This document shows positions 1 to 8,299 of a stretch of 64,000 nt of DNA, one piece after another (position 1 is the first letter of the stretch; every line of letters begins with the position of its first letter). A program made the translations under genes and the position numbers. Location: the NCBI RefSeq assembly GCF_001955655.1, contig NZ_MSPW01000002.1, positions 186,001 to 250,000 of the forward strand. The letters are read 5' to 3'. The notes below the pieces were generated by a model. The model was not told the origin of the DNA, did not search any database, and saw only the letters and a program-made list of their open reading frames with translations. This DNA is from Viridibacillus arenosi. Its GTDB lineage: Bacteria; Bacillota; Bacilli; Bacillales_A; Planococcaceae.

Positions 1-158
1 CAGTTGACAATACTATGAGAGAGATTAAACAGGCAAACCCGAGCCTTGACAGTACAAAACTGGCCGTCCTTACAGCTGTAAATTCAGTAAATGATAGTTT
101 GAAATTAAAAGAGCAACTTGTATTATTAGAAGAAGAACTGAAAAAACTAAAGGATTGA
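1..158 (+). CDS. zapA: Cell division protein ZapA, C-terminal part (gene starts before window)
   Basis: An open frame enters from the left edge (first full codon at position 3) and ends with TGA at 156-158. The roughly 51 visible residues include [19 protein letters not shown] followed by [15 protein letters not shown], which I recognise as the C-terminal helix of ZapA. This helix makes the coiled coil of the FtsZ-bundling ZapA dimer and tetramer. It ends in a charged EEELKKLKD tail. The next gene, cvpA, starts 5 bases downstream, as in the B. subtilis yshA-yshB pair, so the two are probably one transcript. Confidence 0.85.
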   Translation, partial: VDNTMREIKQANPSLDSTKLAVLTAVNSVNDSLKLKEQLVLLEEELKKLKD

Positions 159-163
159 AGTAA

Positions 164-703
164 ATGATCGATATACTTATAATTATTTTATTAATTGCCG
201 GCATTATCACTGGCGGAAGAAGAGGTTTAGTAGTCCAGTTGATACATATCATTGGATTTTTAATCGCGATGATTGTCGCTTATGTTTATTATAAACCTTT
301 AGCTGAGAAATTTGTGCTTTGGATTCCATATCCAGCAGTTGACGGGAATACGACGTTAACTTATGCGATGGAACAATTAGATCTTAGTCAAACATTTTAT
401 CAGCTACTTGCCTTTGCACTTATTTTCTTTGTCGTCAAATTTGCAATGCAAATTGTGGCGTCAATTTTTGATTTCTTAAAATATGTGCCTATTATAGGTC
501 CGTTTAATCGCTTTTTTGGCGGAATACTAGGATTTATAGAAGCTTATATATTAGTATTTATTTTACTTTATATTTTAGCGTTATTACCATTAGATGGTAT
601 CCAGAAGTATGTTGATAATTCAATCCTCACAAAATTAATGCTCGAATATACACCAATTATTTCGAACATGTTCAAAAATATGTGGTTTGTCTACATGAAA
701 TAA
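164..703 (+). CDS. cvpA: CvpA family membrane protein
   Basis: The 179-residue protein has four hydrophobic segments (about residues 1-20, 25-45, 78-100 and 115-140). The N-terminal pattern DILIIILLIAGIITGGRRG is typical of the CvpA/colicin V production family. In B. subtilis this is YshB, in the same position between zapA and polX. Its exact role is not settled: E. coli CvpA is needed for colicin V export and bile resistance, and nothing here shows a substrate. The start at 164 lies 5 bases after zapA, so translation is probably coupled. A hairpin terminator follows at once. Confidence 0.8.
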   Translation: MIDILIIILLIAGIITGGRRGLVVQLIHIIGFLIAMIVAYVYYKPLAEKFVLWIPYPAVDGNTTLTYAMEQLDLSQTFYQLLAFALIFFVVKFAMQIVASIFDFLKYVPIIGPFNRFFGGILGFIEAYILVFILLYILALLPLDGIQKYVDNSILTKLMLEYTPIISNMFKNMWFVYMK

Positions 704-729
704 CTGTTCTCAACTGAGAGCAGTTTTTT
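702..729 (+). terminator. Intrinsic terminator after zapA-cvpA
   Basis: An 11-base arm (702-712) pairs with 715-725 with one G-U pair and is followed by a T run (723-729). The hairpin begins inside the cvpA stop codon. It separates zapA-cvpA from polX. Confidence 0.75.
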
Positions 730-750
730 TACGAATAAGGAGGTCATTTT

Positions 751-2457
751 TTGAATAAAAAAACTATCATTCGTACATTTGAAAAAATAGCCTTGTATTT
801 AGAATTACAAGGTGTTAACCCATTTAAAATTTCAGCATTTAGAAAAGCTGCGGCAGCACTAGAAGCAGATACAAGAAGCCTGAGCGAAATTGAAGATATT
901 ACTGCGATAAAGGGCATTGGTAAGGGTACTGCAGCAGTTATAGAAGATTTACTGGCAACGGGCGAATCTTCTGTTTTAAAAGAACTTGAAGAGGAAGTAC
1001 CTAAAGGGTTACCACCATTATTAAAATTGCCTGGCCTTGGCGGGAAGAAAATTGCTAAGTTATATCAAGAGTTAGGCGTGGATTCAGCAGATACGCTAAA
1101 GGCAGCTTGTGAAGAAGGTAAAGTTTCCGCTCTCGCCGGCTTTGGCAAAAAAACTGAAGAAAAGATATTAAAAGAACTAGAGGCATTTGGCACACGTTCT
1201 GAGCGACTACCAATTTGGCAATTAGATAAAGTTGTCCAAGAAATTGAAGCTATTTTAAGCGGGATTTCTGAAGTGCAACAGTTTTCGGTCGCAGGTAGCT
1301 TTAGACGTGTAAAGGAATCGAGTAAGGACGTTGATTTCATTATTGCAACGGCAAACCGAGAAGCGGTGAAAGAACAACTTTTAGGGGCACTTGTCATTTC
1401 AGAAATCATTGCAGCAGGGGATACTAAAATTTCAGTAACTTTGGACGCCGAAGAGCCCGTTAGCGTTGACTTCCGTCTAGTGACACATGATGAATATGCA
1501 ACGGCACTTCATCACTTTACTGGGTCAAAAGAACATAATGTAAGAATGCGTCAATTGGCAAAAGACCTTGGTAAGAAAATAAGTGAATATGGTGTAGAGC
1601 AAGCGGATGGAACTGTAACAACATTTGCTTCAGAAGCTGAATTTTTTGCTCATTTTGACTTACCGTTTATCCCACCTAGTATACGAGTAGGTAATAAAGA
1701 ATTTGACCGTTTGGATGAGATTAAGGAACTTGTTCAATTAGAAGATATTCGTTCTGATTTGCATATGCATACAACATGGTCTGATGGTGCTTATGCAGTA
1801 CATGAAATGGGTGAAGCACTCATTGCTAGAGGTTATGAATATGCGGTTATTACGGATCACTCACAATATTTAAAAGTTGCAAATGGTTTAACACCTGAAC
1901 GATTAATCGAACAGCGCAAAGAGATTTGGGCATTCAATGAAAAGCATCCAGACTTCCGTTTGCTTGCAGGAACTGAGATGGATATCTTACCAGATGGGTC
2001 GCTTGATTTTGAAGATGATGTATTAAAGGAATTAGACTTTGTCATTGCGTCGATCCACTCCAGCTTTTCACAGCCGCAAGAGAAAATTATGGACAGGCTA
2101 CATAATGCTCTAAAAAACCCATATGTTCATATGATTGCCCATCCTACTGGTCGTATAATAGGTGATCGTGAAGGCTATAACCCAGATATCTCTCAATTGA
2201 TTGAATGGGCTAAAGAATATGGTAAAATTTTAGAGTTAAATGCAAATCCATATCGTCTTGATTTATGTGAAGAACATTTAGAAATGGCAGCCGCTGCGGG
2301 TGTGCCAATTGCTATAAATACAGATGCACATGCCATTGACCAACTTCGTTTTATGGAAGTTGGAACGAAATACGCACAAAAAGCATGGTTAAAGAAAAAT
2401 AATATCGTGAATACGTGGACATTAGAAGATTTTGTCCACTTTATACAGAAGAAATGA
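751..2457 (+). CDS. polX: DNA polymerase/3'-5' exonuclease PolX
   Basis: A 568-residue family-X DNA polymerase fused to a PHP exonuclease, close to the usual bacterial length (about 570). The N-terminal half has helix-hairpin-helix segments (IKGIGKGTAAVI, LPGLGGKKIAKL). The nucleotidyltransferase site is visible as G182-S183 followed by D193/D195, with the third carboxylate at D240. The C-terminal PHP domain starts near residue 335 with H338 and H340 and carries later metal-binding motifs (HSSF, NTDAH). The family does gap filling in base-excision repair, and the PHP part gives 3'-5' exonuclease and AP-endonuclease activity. The start is TTG at 751, with AAGGAGG at 737-743. mutS2 follows after 16 bases, giving a small DNA-maintenance operon. 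Confidence 0.93.
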   Translation: MNKKTIIRTFEKIALYLELQGVNPFKISAFRKAAAALEADTRSLSEIEDITAIKGIGKGTAAVIEDLLATGESSVLKELEEEVPKGLPPLLKLPGLGGKKIAKLYQELGVDSADTLKAACEEGKVSALAGFGKKTEEKILKELEAFGTRSERLPIWQLDKVVQEIEAILSGISEVQQFSVAGSFRRVKESSKDVDFIIATANREAVKEQLLGALVISEIIAAGDTKISVTLDAEEPVSVDFRLVTHDEYATALHHFTGSKEHNVRMRQLAKDLGKKISEYGVEQADGTVTTFASEAEFFAHFDLPFIPPSIRVGNKEFDRLDEIKELVQLEDIRSDLHMHTTWSDGAYAVHEMGEALIARGYEYAVITDHSQYLKVANGLTPERLIEQRKEIWAFNEKHPDFRLLAGTEMDILPDGSLDFEDDVLKELDFVIASIHSSFSQPQEKIMDRLHNALKNPYVHMIAHPTGRIIGDREGYNPDISQLIEWAKEYGKILELNANPYRLDLCEEHLEMAAAAGVPIAINTDAHAIDQLRFMEVGTKYAQKAWLKKNNIVNTWTLEDFVHFIQKK

Positions 2458-2473
2458 AGGGGAGGTGTTTTGA

Positions 2474-4837
2474 ATGATAGCAGAACGCGCATTGAAAACA
2501 CTAGAATTTGATAAAGTACGTGCTCAAGTAGCTTCATATTGTACATGCTCTTTAGGGAAAACTGTGATCGATGAACTTGTCCCTGAAACTGATATAGAAA
2601 AAGTATTACAACTATTAGATGAAATGGATGAAGGTTTATCAATTCTACGCGTAAAAGGTAACGTGCCAATGGGCGGTATTTTCGATGTCCGCCCGCATGC
2701 TAGACGCGCGCAAATTGGTGGTGTACTTAGTCCAGTTGAATTGATGGAGATTTCGAGCACAATACGTGCTAGTCGTATACTTCGTCAGTTTATAGAAGGA
2801 ATTGAAGTGGAAGAGGATATACAAATTCCATACTTCATTCAGAAAAAAGAAAGCATGCCAACATTGACAGGTTTACAGCATGAGATTAATGCTTGTATCG
2901 ATGAGAACGGTGCTATTCTAGACTCTGCTAGCTCTGAGCTTCGTTCAATTCGTCAGCAATTGCGAGCACAAGAAGGTCGTGTTCGTGAAAAATTAGCGAG
3001 CTTAACACGTGGCACTAATGCAACAAAAATGCTATCTGATGCGATTGTTACAATTCGTAATGATCGATTTGTTATTCCTGTAAAATCTGAATACCGTAGT
3101 CATTATGGTGGTGTTGTACATGATCAATCTTCATCTGGTCAAACACTATATATTGAACCGGATGCTGTCGTACAAGCGAATAATGAAATCCATCAATTAA
3201 AATCAAAAGAACAAGTTGAAATTGCCCGCATTTTATTAATGTTATCTCTAAAAGTACAAGAGGTAGCACATGACATCTTTATCACTGTGCAATTACTTGG
3301 CGAAATTGACGTTATTTTAGCAAAAGCAAAATACGGACAAGCCAATAAATGTTCGAAGCCAATTATGAATAACGATGGATATATAAAATTAGGTAAAGCA
3401 CGTCATCCTTTACTACCAATAGAAGAAGCAGTAGCAAACGATATTGAATTTGGTAAAGACTTCACTTCAATCGTAATTACTGGGCCTAACACAGGTGGTA
3501 AAACGGTTACGTTAAAAACAGTTGGGCTATGTACGTTGATGGCGCAGTCGGGTATTCCAGTGCCAGCTCTTGATGGTTCTCATCTCGCGGTATTTGATCA
3601 ATTATTTGCTGATATTGGAGACGAACAATCAATTGAGCAAAGCTTGAGTACATTTTCATCACATATGGTGAATATTGTTGATATTTTAAATCAATTCGAT
3701 GATCGTTCACTCATTCTTTTTGATGAGCTAGGTGCAGGAACTGATCCACAAGAGGGTGCAGCACTTGCCATCTCAATTTTAGATGAAGTACATGGTCGCG
3801 GAGCACGAGTAATGGCAACAACTCATTATCCTGAGTTAAAAGCATATGGCTACAATCGTCCAGGTGTTGTCAATGCAAGCGTGGAATTTGATGTGGAGAC
3901 GTTGAGTCCGACTTATCGTCTATTAATTGGAGTTCCAGGACGTAGTAATGCCTTTGAAATTTCGACTCGTCTTGGACTACCAGATTCTATTATTGATCGT
4001 GCTAAGACATTCACAGGTACTGATCGTCATGAAGTCGAATCTATGATTGCCTCTCTAGAAGAAAGTCGACGCCAATCAGAAGAAGATGCTGAAAGAACAC
4101 TTGTATTACGCAAAGAAGCAGAAGCACTTCAATCAGAATTAGATGAAAAATTAAAAGCTTATGAAGCGAAAAAAGAAGCATTAGAACAAAAAGCAAAAGA
4201 CAAAGCACGTAAAATCGTGGATGAAGCGAAAAAAGAAGCTGAAGAGGTTATTTCAGAACTTCATAAAATGCGCTTAAATGCTAACAAGATTGTTAAAGAG
4301 CATGAAATCATTGATGCACGTAAACGTTTAGAAAAAGCTGCGCCGGAAAATAAAGTACTGAAAAAGCAACAGCAATTAAAAGCGCGCGCTCAAGAGCTAT
4401 CTAAGGGTGACGAAGTAAAAGTACTAAGTTACGGTCAAAAGGGTGTGTTACTTGAAAAAGTATCAAATTCTGAATGGATTGTGCAAATTGGAATATTGAA
4501 GATGAAGCTTGATGAATCAGATTTAGAGTACGTGAAACCTGAAAAAGACAAGCAAACTGTAAATGTTTCAAGTGTTCGAAATCGAGATTCTAATGTTAAG
4601 CTAGAATTAGACCTACGTGGAGAACGTTATGAAGATGCGATTGTACGTACGGAAAAATATATTGATGATGCATTACTGTCTAATTATCAACGCGTCTCAA
4701 TTATTCATGGTAAAGGAACTGGGGCTTTGCGCCAAGGAATTCAAGCTTTACTAAAGAGACATCCACGTGTAAAATCCTATCGTTTTGGCGAAGCAGGAGA
4801 AGGCGGCTATGGTGTGACAGTAGCCGAGCTAAAATAA
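2474..4837 (+). CDS. mutS2: Endonuclease MutS2 / ribosome-rescue ATPase
   Basis: A 787-residue MutS2, the usual length. Visible parts are the clamp/lever region (residues 1-300), a Walker A loop GPNTGGKT with K343, Walker B ending in D417-E418, a long charged coiled coil (about 520-640), and a C-terminal Smr domain with LDLRGERYEDA starting at L712 and HGKGTGALR at 745. MutS2 proteins lack the mismatch-recognition domain of MutS. The family is known for suppressing recombination, and in B. subtilis for acting on collided ribosomes. The start ATG at 2474 has a GGGAGGTG site just upstream. It is probably co-transcribed with polX, and yshE follows after 56 bases. Confidence 0.95.
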   Translation: MIAERALKTLEFDKVRAQVASYCTCSLGKTVIDELVPETDIEKVLQLLDEMDEGLSILRVKGNVPMGGIFDVRPHARRAQIGGVLSPVELMEISSTIRASRILRQFIEGIEVEEDIQIPYFIQKKESMPTLTGLQHEINACIDENGAILDSASSELRSIRQQLRAQEGRVREKLASLTRGTNATKMLSDAIVTIRNDRFVIPVKSEYRSHYGGVVHDQSSSGQTLYIEPDAVVQANNEIHQLKSKEQVEIARILLMLSLKVQEVAHDIFITVQLLGEIDVILAKAKYGQANKCSKPIMNNDGYIKLGKARHPLLPIEEAVANDIEFGKDFTSIVITGPNTGGKTVTLKTVGLCTLMAQSGIPVPALDGSHLAVFDQLFADIGDEQSIEQSLSTFSSHMVNIVDILNQFDDRSLILFDELGAGTDPQEGAALAISILDEVHGRGARVMATTHYPELKAYGYNRPGVVNASVEFDVETLSPTYRLLIGVPGRSNAFEISTRLGLPDSIIDRAKTFTGTDRHEVESMIASLEESRRQSEEDAERTLVLRKEAEALQSELDEKLKAYEAKKEALEQKAKDKARKIVDEAKKEAEEVISELHKMRLNANKIVKEHEIIDARKRLEKAAPENKVLKKQQQLKARAQELSKGDEVKVLSYGQKGVLLEKVSNSEWIVQIGILKMKLDESDLEYVKPEKDKQTVNVSSVRNRDSNVKLELDLRGERYEDAIVRTEKYIDDALLSNYQRVSIIHGKGTGALRQGIQALLKRHPRVKSYRFGEAGEGGYGVTVAELK

Positions 4838-4893
4838 ACCTTTTAAAGTAATCAAAGATAGAGAAAAAATTTGACATTGAAAAGGGGATATTT

Positions 4894-5307
4894 ATGTTAT
4901 TAAATGGATTTTGGCAATATCCTGTTGTCGAGGCTGCTGGTAATTTCAGTGTTGTTGTCCTTTGCTTAATCCTATCAATGGTGATATTTGAAATCGTAAC
5001 AAAATACAAAAATTGGGTAGAAATAAAAAAAGGTAATGTAGCAGTTGCACTTGCAACAGGTGGGAAAATATTAGGGGTGTGTAATATTTTCCGTTACTCC
5101 ATTGAGAGGCATAACTCGCTCGTAGAAATGATGGGTTGGGGACTGTTTGGATTTATCTTACTAATATTTGCATATGTTTTATTTGAATTTATGACACCGA
5201 CATTTAAGGTAGATGAAGAAATTGAAAAAGATAATCGATCAGTTGGTTTTATTTCGTTTACGATTTCAGTAGGTCTGTCATTTGTTATCGGTGCAAGTAT
5301 TTCTTAG
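4894..5307 (+). CDS. yshE: DUF350 family membrane protein (YshE-like)
   Basis: A 137-residue protein with four hydrophobic segments (about 15-37, 48-65, 78-105, 115-135). It matches the DUF350/YshE family by size, topology and position immediately after mutS2, as in B. subtilis. The sequence NVAVALATGGKILGVCNIF in the second segment is typical of DUF350. No biochemical role is established for this gene. The start ATG has AAAGGGGA upstream. It is probably the last conserved gene of the polX-mutS2 operon and is followed by a tiny membrane ORF. Confidence 0.75.
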   Translation: MLLNGFWQYPVVEAAGNFSVVVLCLILSMVIFEIVTKYKNWVEIKKGNVAVALATGGKILGVCNIFRYSIERHNSLVEMMGWGLFGFILLIFAYVLFEFMTPTFKVDEEIEKDNRSVGFISFTISVGLSFVIGASIS

Positions 5308-5317
5308 GGGAGAGTAT

Positions 5318-5398
5318 ATGGAAACTTTATCGAAAGTACTAATTGGCGTATGTATTGCGTTTATTTTAGTAGGAATCGTCTTTTTAATAATGAACTAA
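5318..5398 (+). CDS. Small membrane protein, 26 residues
   Basis: A short ORF with a good ribosome site (GGGGAGAG at 5308-5315) starts 11 bases after the yshE stop. It encodes METLSKVLIGVC, then a hydrophobic stretch (IAFILVGIVFLIMN), then TAA. The product would be one transmembrane helix with a very short N-terminal polar end. A terminator begins 5 bases after the stop, so the ORF sits exactly where the last cistron of the operon should be. Function unknown. It is short enough to be skipped by most gene callers; it could be a chance ORF, but site, spacing and hydrophobicity agree. Confidence 0.55.
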   Translation: METLSKVLIGVCIAFILVGIVFLIMN

Positions 5399-5402
5399 TT
5401 TT

Positions 5403-5430
5403 GAAGTCCTTTATAGGGCTTCTTTTTTTT
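5403..5430 (+). terminator. Intrinsic terminator after the mutS2-yshE operon
   Basis: GAAGTCCT (5403-5410) pairs with AGGGCTTC (5415-5422) around a TTAT loop, followed by eight or more Ts. Confidence 0.85.
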
Positions 5431-5439
5431 ATGTGTTTG

Positions 5440-5638
5440 ATCAAAAGGTGCTGAAGGACTAGCTAATGATATTACTTTGTTATAGATAAATGAAAGTGAA
5501 TTTTATAAACGACTTCCAGTGATTGTCGAGAAAGTTAAATTTAAATAAAGATTTATCTGGGAATGAAATACTATTGAGCTTCTAACTAAAATTAAAGAGT
5601 TACCGATAAAAGAAGATGATTATAAAAATGTTAAATAG
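5440..5638 (+). pseudogene. Decayed coding fragments in the 5431-5757 gap
   Basis: This 327-base gap has no intact gene. Three short stretches in different frames read like protein: EFYKRLPVIVEKVKFK near 5500-5545, DLSGNEILLS near 5550-5580, and LLTKIKELPIKEDDYKNVK ending in TAG near 5638. Together they look like the C-terminal end of a helical protein broken by at least two frameshifts. I cannot name the family. Downstream, a TATAAT at about 5673-5682 could serve the wall-hydrolase gene. Confidence 0.3.
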
Positions 5639-5757
5639 TGTATATATTCGATACTATTTTCATGGTAAGAGAGATATAATATTAATAGTTTAGAAAAAAA
5701 TGTATGGGAATATTTCTTTCCTAGAATTAATTTCTCAAACATACAGGAGGGGTCAAA

Positions 5758-8040
5758 ATGAGTTTGTATAATAAAAAAACTTCTATATATCTAACAAATT
5801 GTGCATTCGTATCTATGGGAATTCTTTTAGCTTCAAGTGTGAGTCCATTCGAAACACCAATATCACCCAAAAAAGTTGAGGCAGCTACCATAAAAACATA
5901 TAAAGTAACTTCCAATGTGAACTTACGATCTAAAGCCTCAACAAAAGGGAAAATTCTAATAACAATACCAAAGGGAAAATCTGTAACATATATTTCTAAA
6001 ACCGGCAGTTGGTATAAAGTGAAATATGGTAGGGAAATTGGTTATGTTAATACAAGTTATATTAAAATCACAACTAAAACGACGACGACCTCAACTTTCG
6101 CTGCAACAAATTATCAAACAAAAGAAAAGGTGAATTTACGGTCTAGTAGCTCTACAAAAGGGAAAATACTATTGTCGATTCCAAAAGGCAAGACGGTGAA
6201 AGCTACCGCGAAATCTGGAGCATGGTATAAAGTAACATACGGAGGCAAAACTGGTTGGGTAAGTAGTTCGTATGTGAAAGAGTATGATGCTTATAAAGAG
6301 ACTACAACTACTTATTTCCTAATAAAAAAAACGGCTTCATTGCGTATAACACCTAGCACCAAGAAAGCACAAGTTTACACTATCCCAACAAATAATATCT
6401 TCACTTCTACGCAATCAGTTGTGAATAGTAAAGGAGAAACTTGGTATCGAATATCCTACAAGGGTAAGTATTATTTTGTGCAATCTACTGTAGTTAGTAA
6501 AGTAACACCAACGCAAATGACAAGTACGGATTATAAAGCTAATTCGACAACATCTTTATTTGCTGAAGCGGGAGTTTCGCATACTATACTAACTAGCATT
6601 CCAAAAGGTGCAAAAGTGACTTCGACCGATCGAGTTGGCAATTGGTATAAAGTAACCTACGAAGGTAACACAGGGTATATAGACAGTACTAAATTTAGTG
6701 TCGATACACCAATTGTCGATACGGAACCGGATGATACAGATGACGATACCTCTACATTACCAAGTGGTTCAACAATTAGTCAGATGACTATTTATAATAT
6801 TGAAGATTTAAAATTACTCAAAACAAATTCTACATCATCAGATTTGTTACAAGTGATTCCTGCGAAGACAAAGCTGACGACAACTTATAAAGCAAATAAT
6901 GGATGGTATCAAGTGAGTTATGAAGGTTTTACAGGTTTTGTATCTGGCACTTCTTTAATAGATGAAACAACGAAGTCCAGAATCGCTAGTTTAGAATCCA
7001 ATCCAAATAGCTATTTGTTTATGGATCTTCGTACTACGTCTTCTGTGAAAGCAGATCAAATCAATACGTATATTGCTAGTAAGACTGTCGGAAAAACAAG
7101 CGTTTTAACGGGACAAGGACAAGCAATTATTAATGCTGCCAATAAGTATGGCGTAAACGCTCTATATTTTGCAGCACATGCAATTCATGAGAGTGGATTT
7201 GGAGTTTCCGACATTTCACTTGGAAGAAATAACTTGTTCGGCTTTGGAGCATATGATATTACCCCGTTCATAGGTTCTGTAAAATTTGATTCCATCGACA
7301 ACAATTTGGAGTTTATTGCGCAATCAATGAAGGCTACTTATTTAAATCCTTCCAATTGGAAATACAATAGTGGGGCTTATTTAGGATACTCCGTTAAAAA
7401 CGTTAATGGAGCTCGCATTGATTCCTTAAGTAAGGGGATGAATTTTTATTATGCAAGTGATACTAATTGGGGAAATGCAATCGCCAATCATATGAACGGG
7501 ATTTTGGCATATGATAAAGAAGAAGCAGTTTCAAAAAAACCTAATATAGTCGTTCCTTCTGCTCCAAAGTATCCTGAGCTTAAAGACGTGTTCCCGACTG
7601 GAACGTTAGCGATTGCGAATAGTAATTTGAATGTTTACAGTGAAAAAGGAAGTACAAATAGTGTTGCAGCAACTATTTCAAAAGGTGAGTCTTTTAATTT
7701 GCTAGAAAAGCACAATGATTACTGGCTAACAGTATCCTATAAAGGGGAAAAGTATTATACAAATGTTGTAAGTTTCAGTGCTTACAATAAACATTTTACT
7801 GTGCAGAACTTAGCTCGTGTTAATACTTCTTCAGCTAATGGAATAGCACTAAATGTACGCTCAGAAGGAAACGCGTCCAGTTCTAAAGTAGGCGAATTAG
7901 CAAACTATCAATTTGTTGAACTGGAAATAGATACAAATAATAAGCCGATTATGAGTGGAACTTGGTATAAAGTAAAATTACCAAATGGAAAACAAGGCTA
8001 TGCATCAGGTACCTATTTAGTTCGTGAATTAAATAAATAA
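5758..8040 (+). CDS. Secreted SH3-repeat N-acetylglucosaminidase (cell wall hydrolase)
   Basis: A 760-residue exported protein with a signal peptide (basic N-terminus, hydrophobic core near 14-27, likely cleavage after VEAA near residue 43). Bacterial SH3 repeats follow (about 46-97, 120-172, a divergent one at 187-242, 258-310, 343-398), with an acidic linker TEPDDTDDDTS near 325. A glucosaminidase domain lies at about 430-585, and further SH3-like units at about 618-675 and 680-758. The catalytic Glu is E478 in HESGFG, and the NNLFGFGAYD motif is typical of LytG/AtlA-type endo-beta-N-acetylglucosaminidases. The SH3 units should bind the wall. The start ATG 5758 has AGGAGGGG upstream. The gene interrupts the conserved yshE-lcfA neighbourhood and has its own terminator. 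Confidence 0.85.
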   Translation: MSLYNKKTSIYLTNCAFVSMGILLASSVSPFETPISPKKVEAATIKTYKVTSNVNLRSKASTKGKILITIPKGKSVTYISKTGSWYKVKYGREIGYVNTSYIKITTKTTTTSTFAATNYQTKEKVNLRSSSSTKGKILLSIPKGKTVKATAKSGAWYKVTYGGKTGWVSSSYVKEYDAYKETTTTYFLIKKTASLRITPSTKKAQVYTIPTNNIFTSTQSVVNSKGETWYRISYKGKYYFVQSTVVSKVTPTQMTSTDYKANSTTSLFAEAGVSHTILTSIPKGAKVTSTDRVGNWYKVTYEGNTGYIDSTKFSVDTPIVDTEPDDTDDDTSTLPSGSTISQMTIYNIEDLKLLKTNSTSSDLLQVIPAKTKLTTTYKANNGWYQVSYEGFTGFVSGTSLIDETTKSRIASLESNPNSYLFMDLRTTSSVKADQINTYIASKTVGKTSVLTGQGQAIINAANKYGVNALYFAAHAIHESGFGVSDISLGRNNLFGFGAYDITPFIGSVKFDSIDNNLEFIAQSMKATYLNPSNWKYNSGAYLGYSVKNVNGARIDSLSKGMNFYYASDTNWGNAIANHMNGILAYDKEEAVSKKPNIVVPSAPKYPELKDVFPTGTLAIANSNLNVYSEKGSTNSVAATISKGESFNLLEKHNDYWLTVSYKGEKYYTNVVSFSAYNKHFTVQNLARVNTSSANGIALNVRSEGNASSSKVGELANYQFVELEIDTNNKPIMSGTWYKVKLPNGKQGYASGTYLVRELNK

Positions 8041-8060
8041 GTATATATATTAAAATACAA

Positions 8061-8097
8061 AAAAATGACTTCGATAAAAATTGAAGTCATTTTTTTG
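8061..8097 (+). terminator. Intrinsic terminator after the glucosaminidase gene
   Basis: AAAAATGACTTC (8061-8072) pairs with GAAGTCATTTTT (8083-8094), followed by a T run. The A-rich 5' arm could also let it work from the other strand. Confidence 0.85.
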
Positions 8098-8221
8098 TCT
8101 AGGTGGGGTGATCTTTATTGTTGTTGTATGTTTAGCTCATTTAAGTAAATTATAATGGGGAATGTTTTTATTGCTCCTAATGGAAGGGAAAAAAATTATT
8201 TCCAATAAATTGATATTAAAT

Positions 8222-8251
8222 TTGAAAGCGTTACCACTTTTATTTTATACT
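8222..8251 (+). promoter_or_regulatory. lcfA promoter overlapped by a cre (CcpA) site
   Basis: TTGAAA (8222-8227) and TATACT (8246-8251) are separated by 18 bases, a good sigma-A promoter. A cre-like site TGAAAGCGTTACCA (8223-8236) overlaps the -35 and spacer. It matches the TGWAANCGNTNWCA consensus at all but one position. Carbon catabolite repression of the fatty-acid degradation regulon is known in B. subtilis, so CcpA blocking this promoter is a reasonable inference. Confidence 0.7.
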
Positions 8252-8253
8252 GA

Positions 8254-8275
8254 ATTATAAGAGTATTCTTATAAT
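8254..8275 (+). promoter_or_regulatory. Perfect 9+9 palindrome at the lcfA transcription start
   Basis: ATTATAAGA (8254-8262), GTAT, TCTTATAAT (8267-8275) form an uninterrupted inverted repeat that begins 3 bases after the -10 hexamer, covering the expected start point. It does not match the FadR consensus well. It could be a diverged FadR operator, a site for another regulator, or a weak mRNA hairpin. Confidence 0.5.
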
Positions 8276-8299
8276 TTTATAACAAAGGGGGAATGGAGC

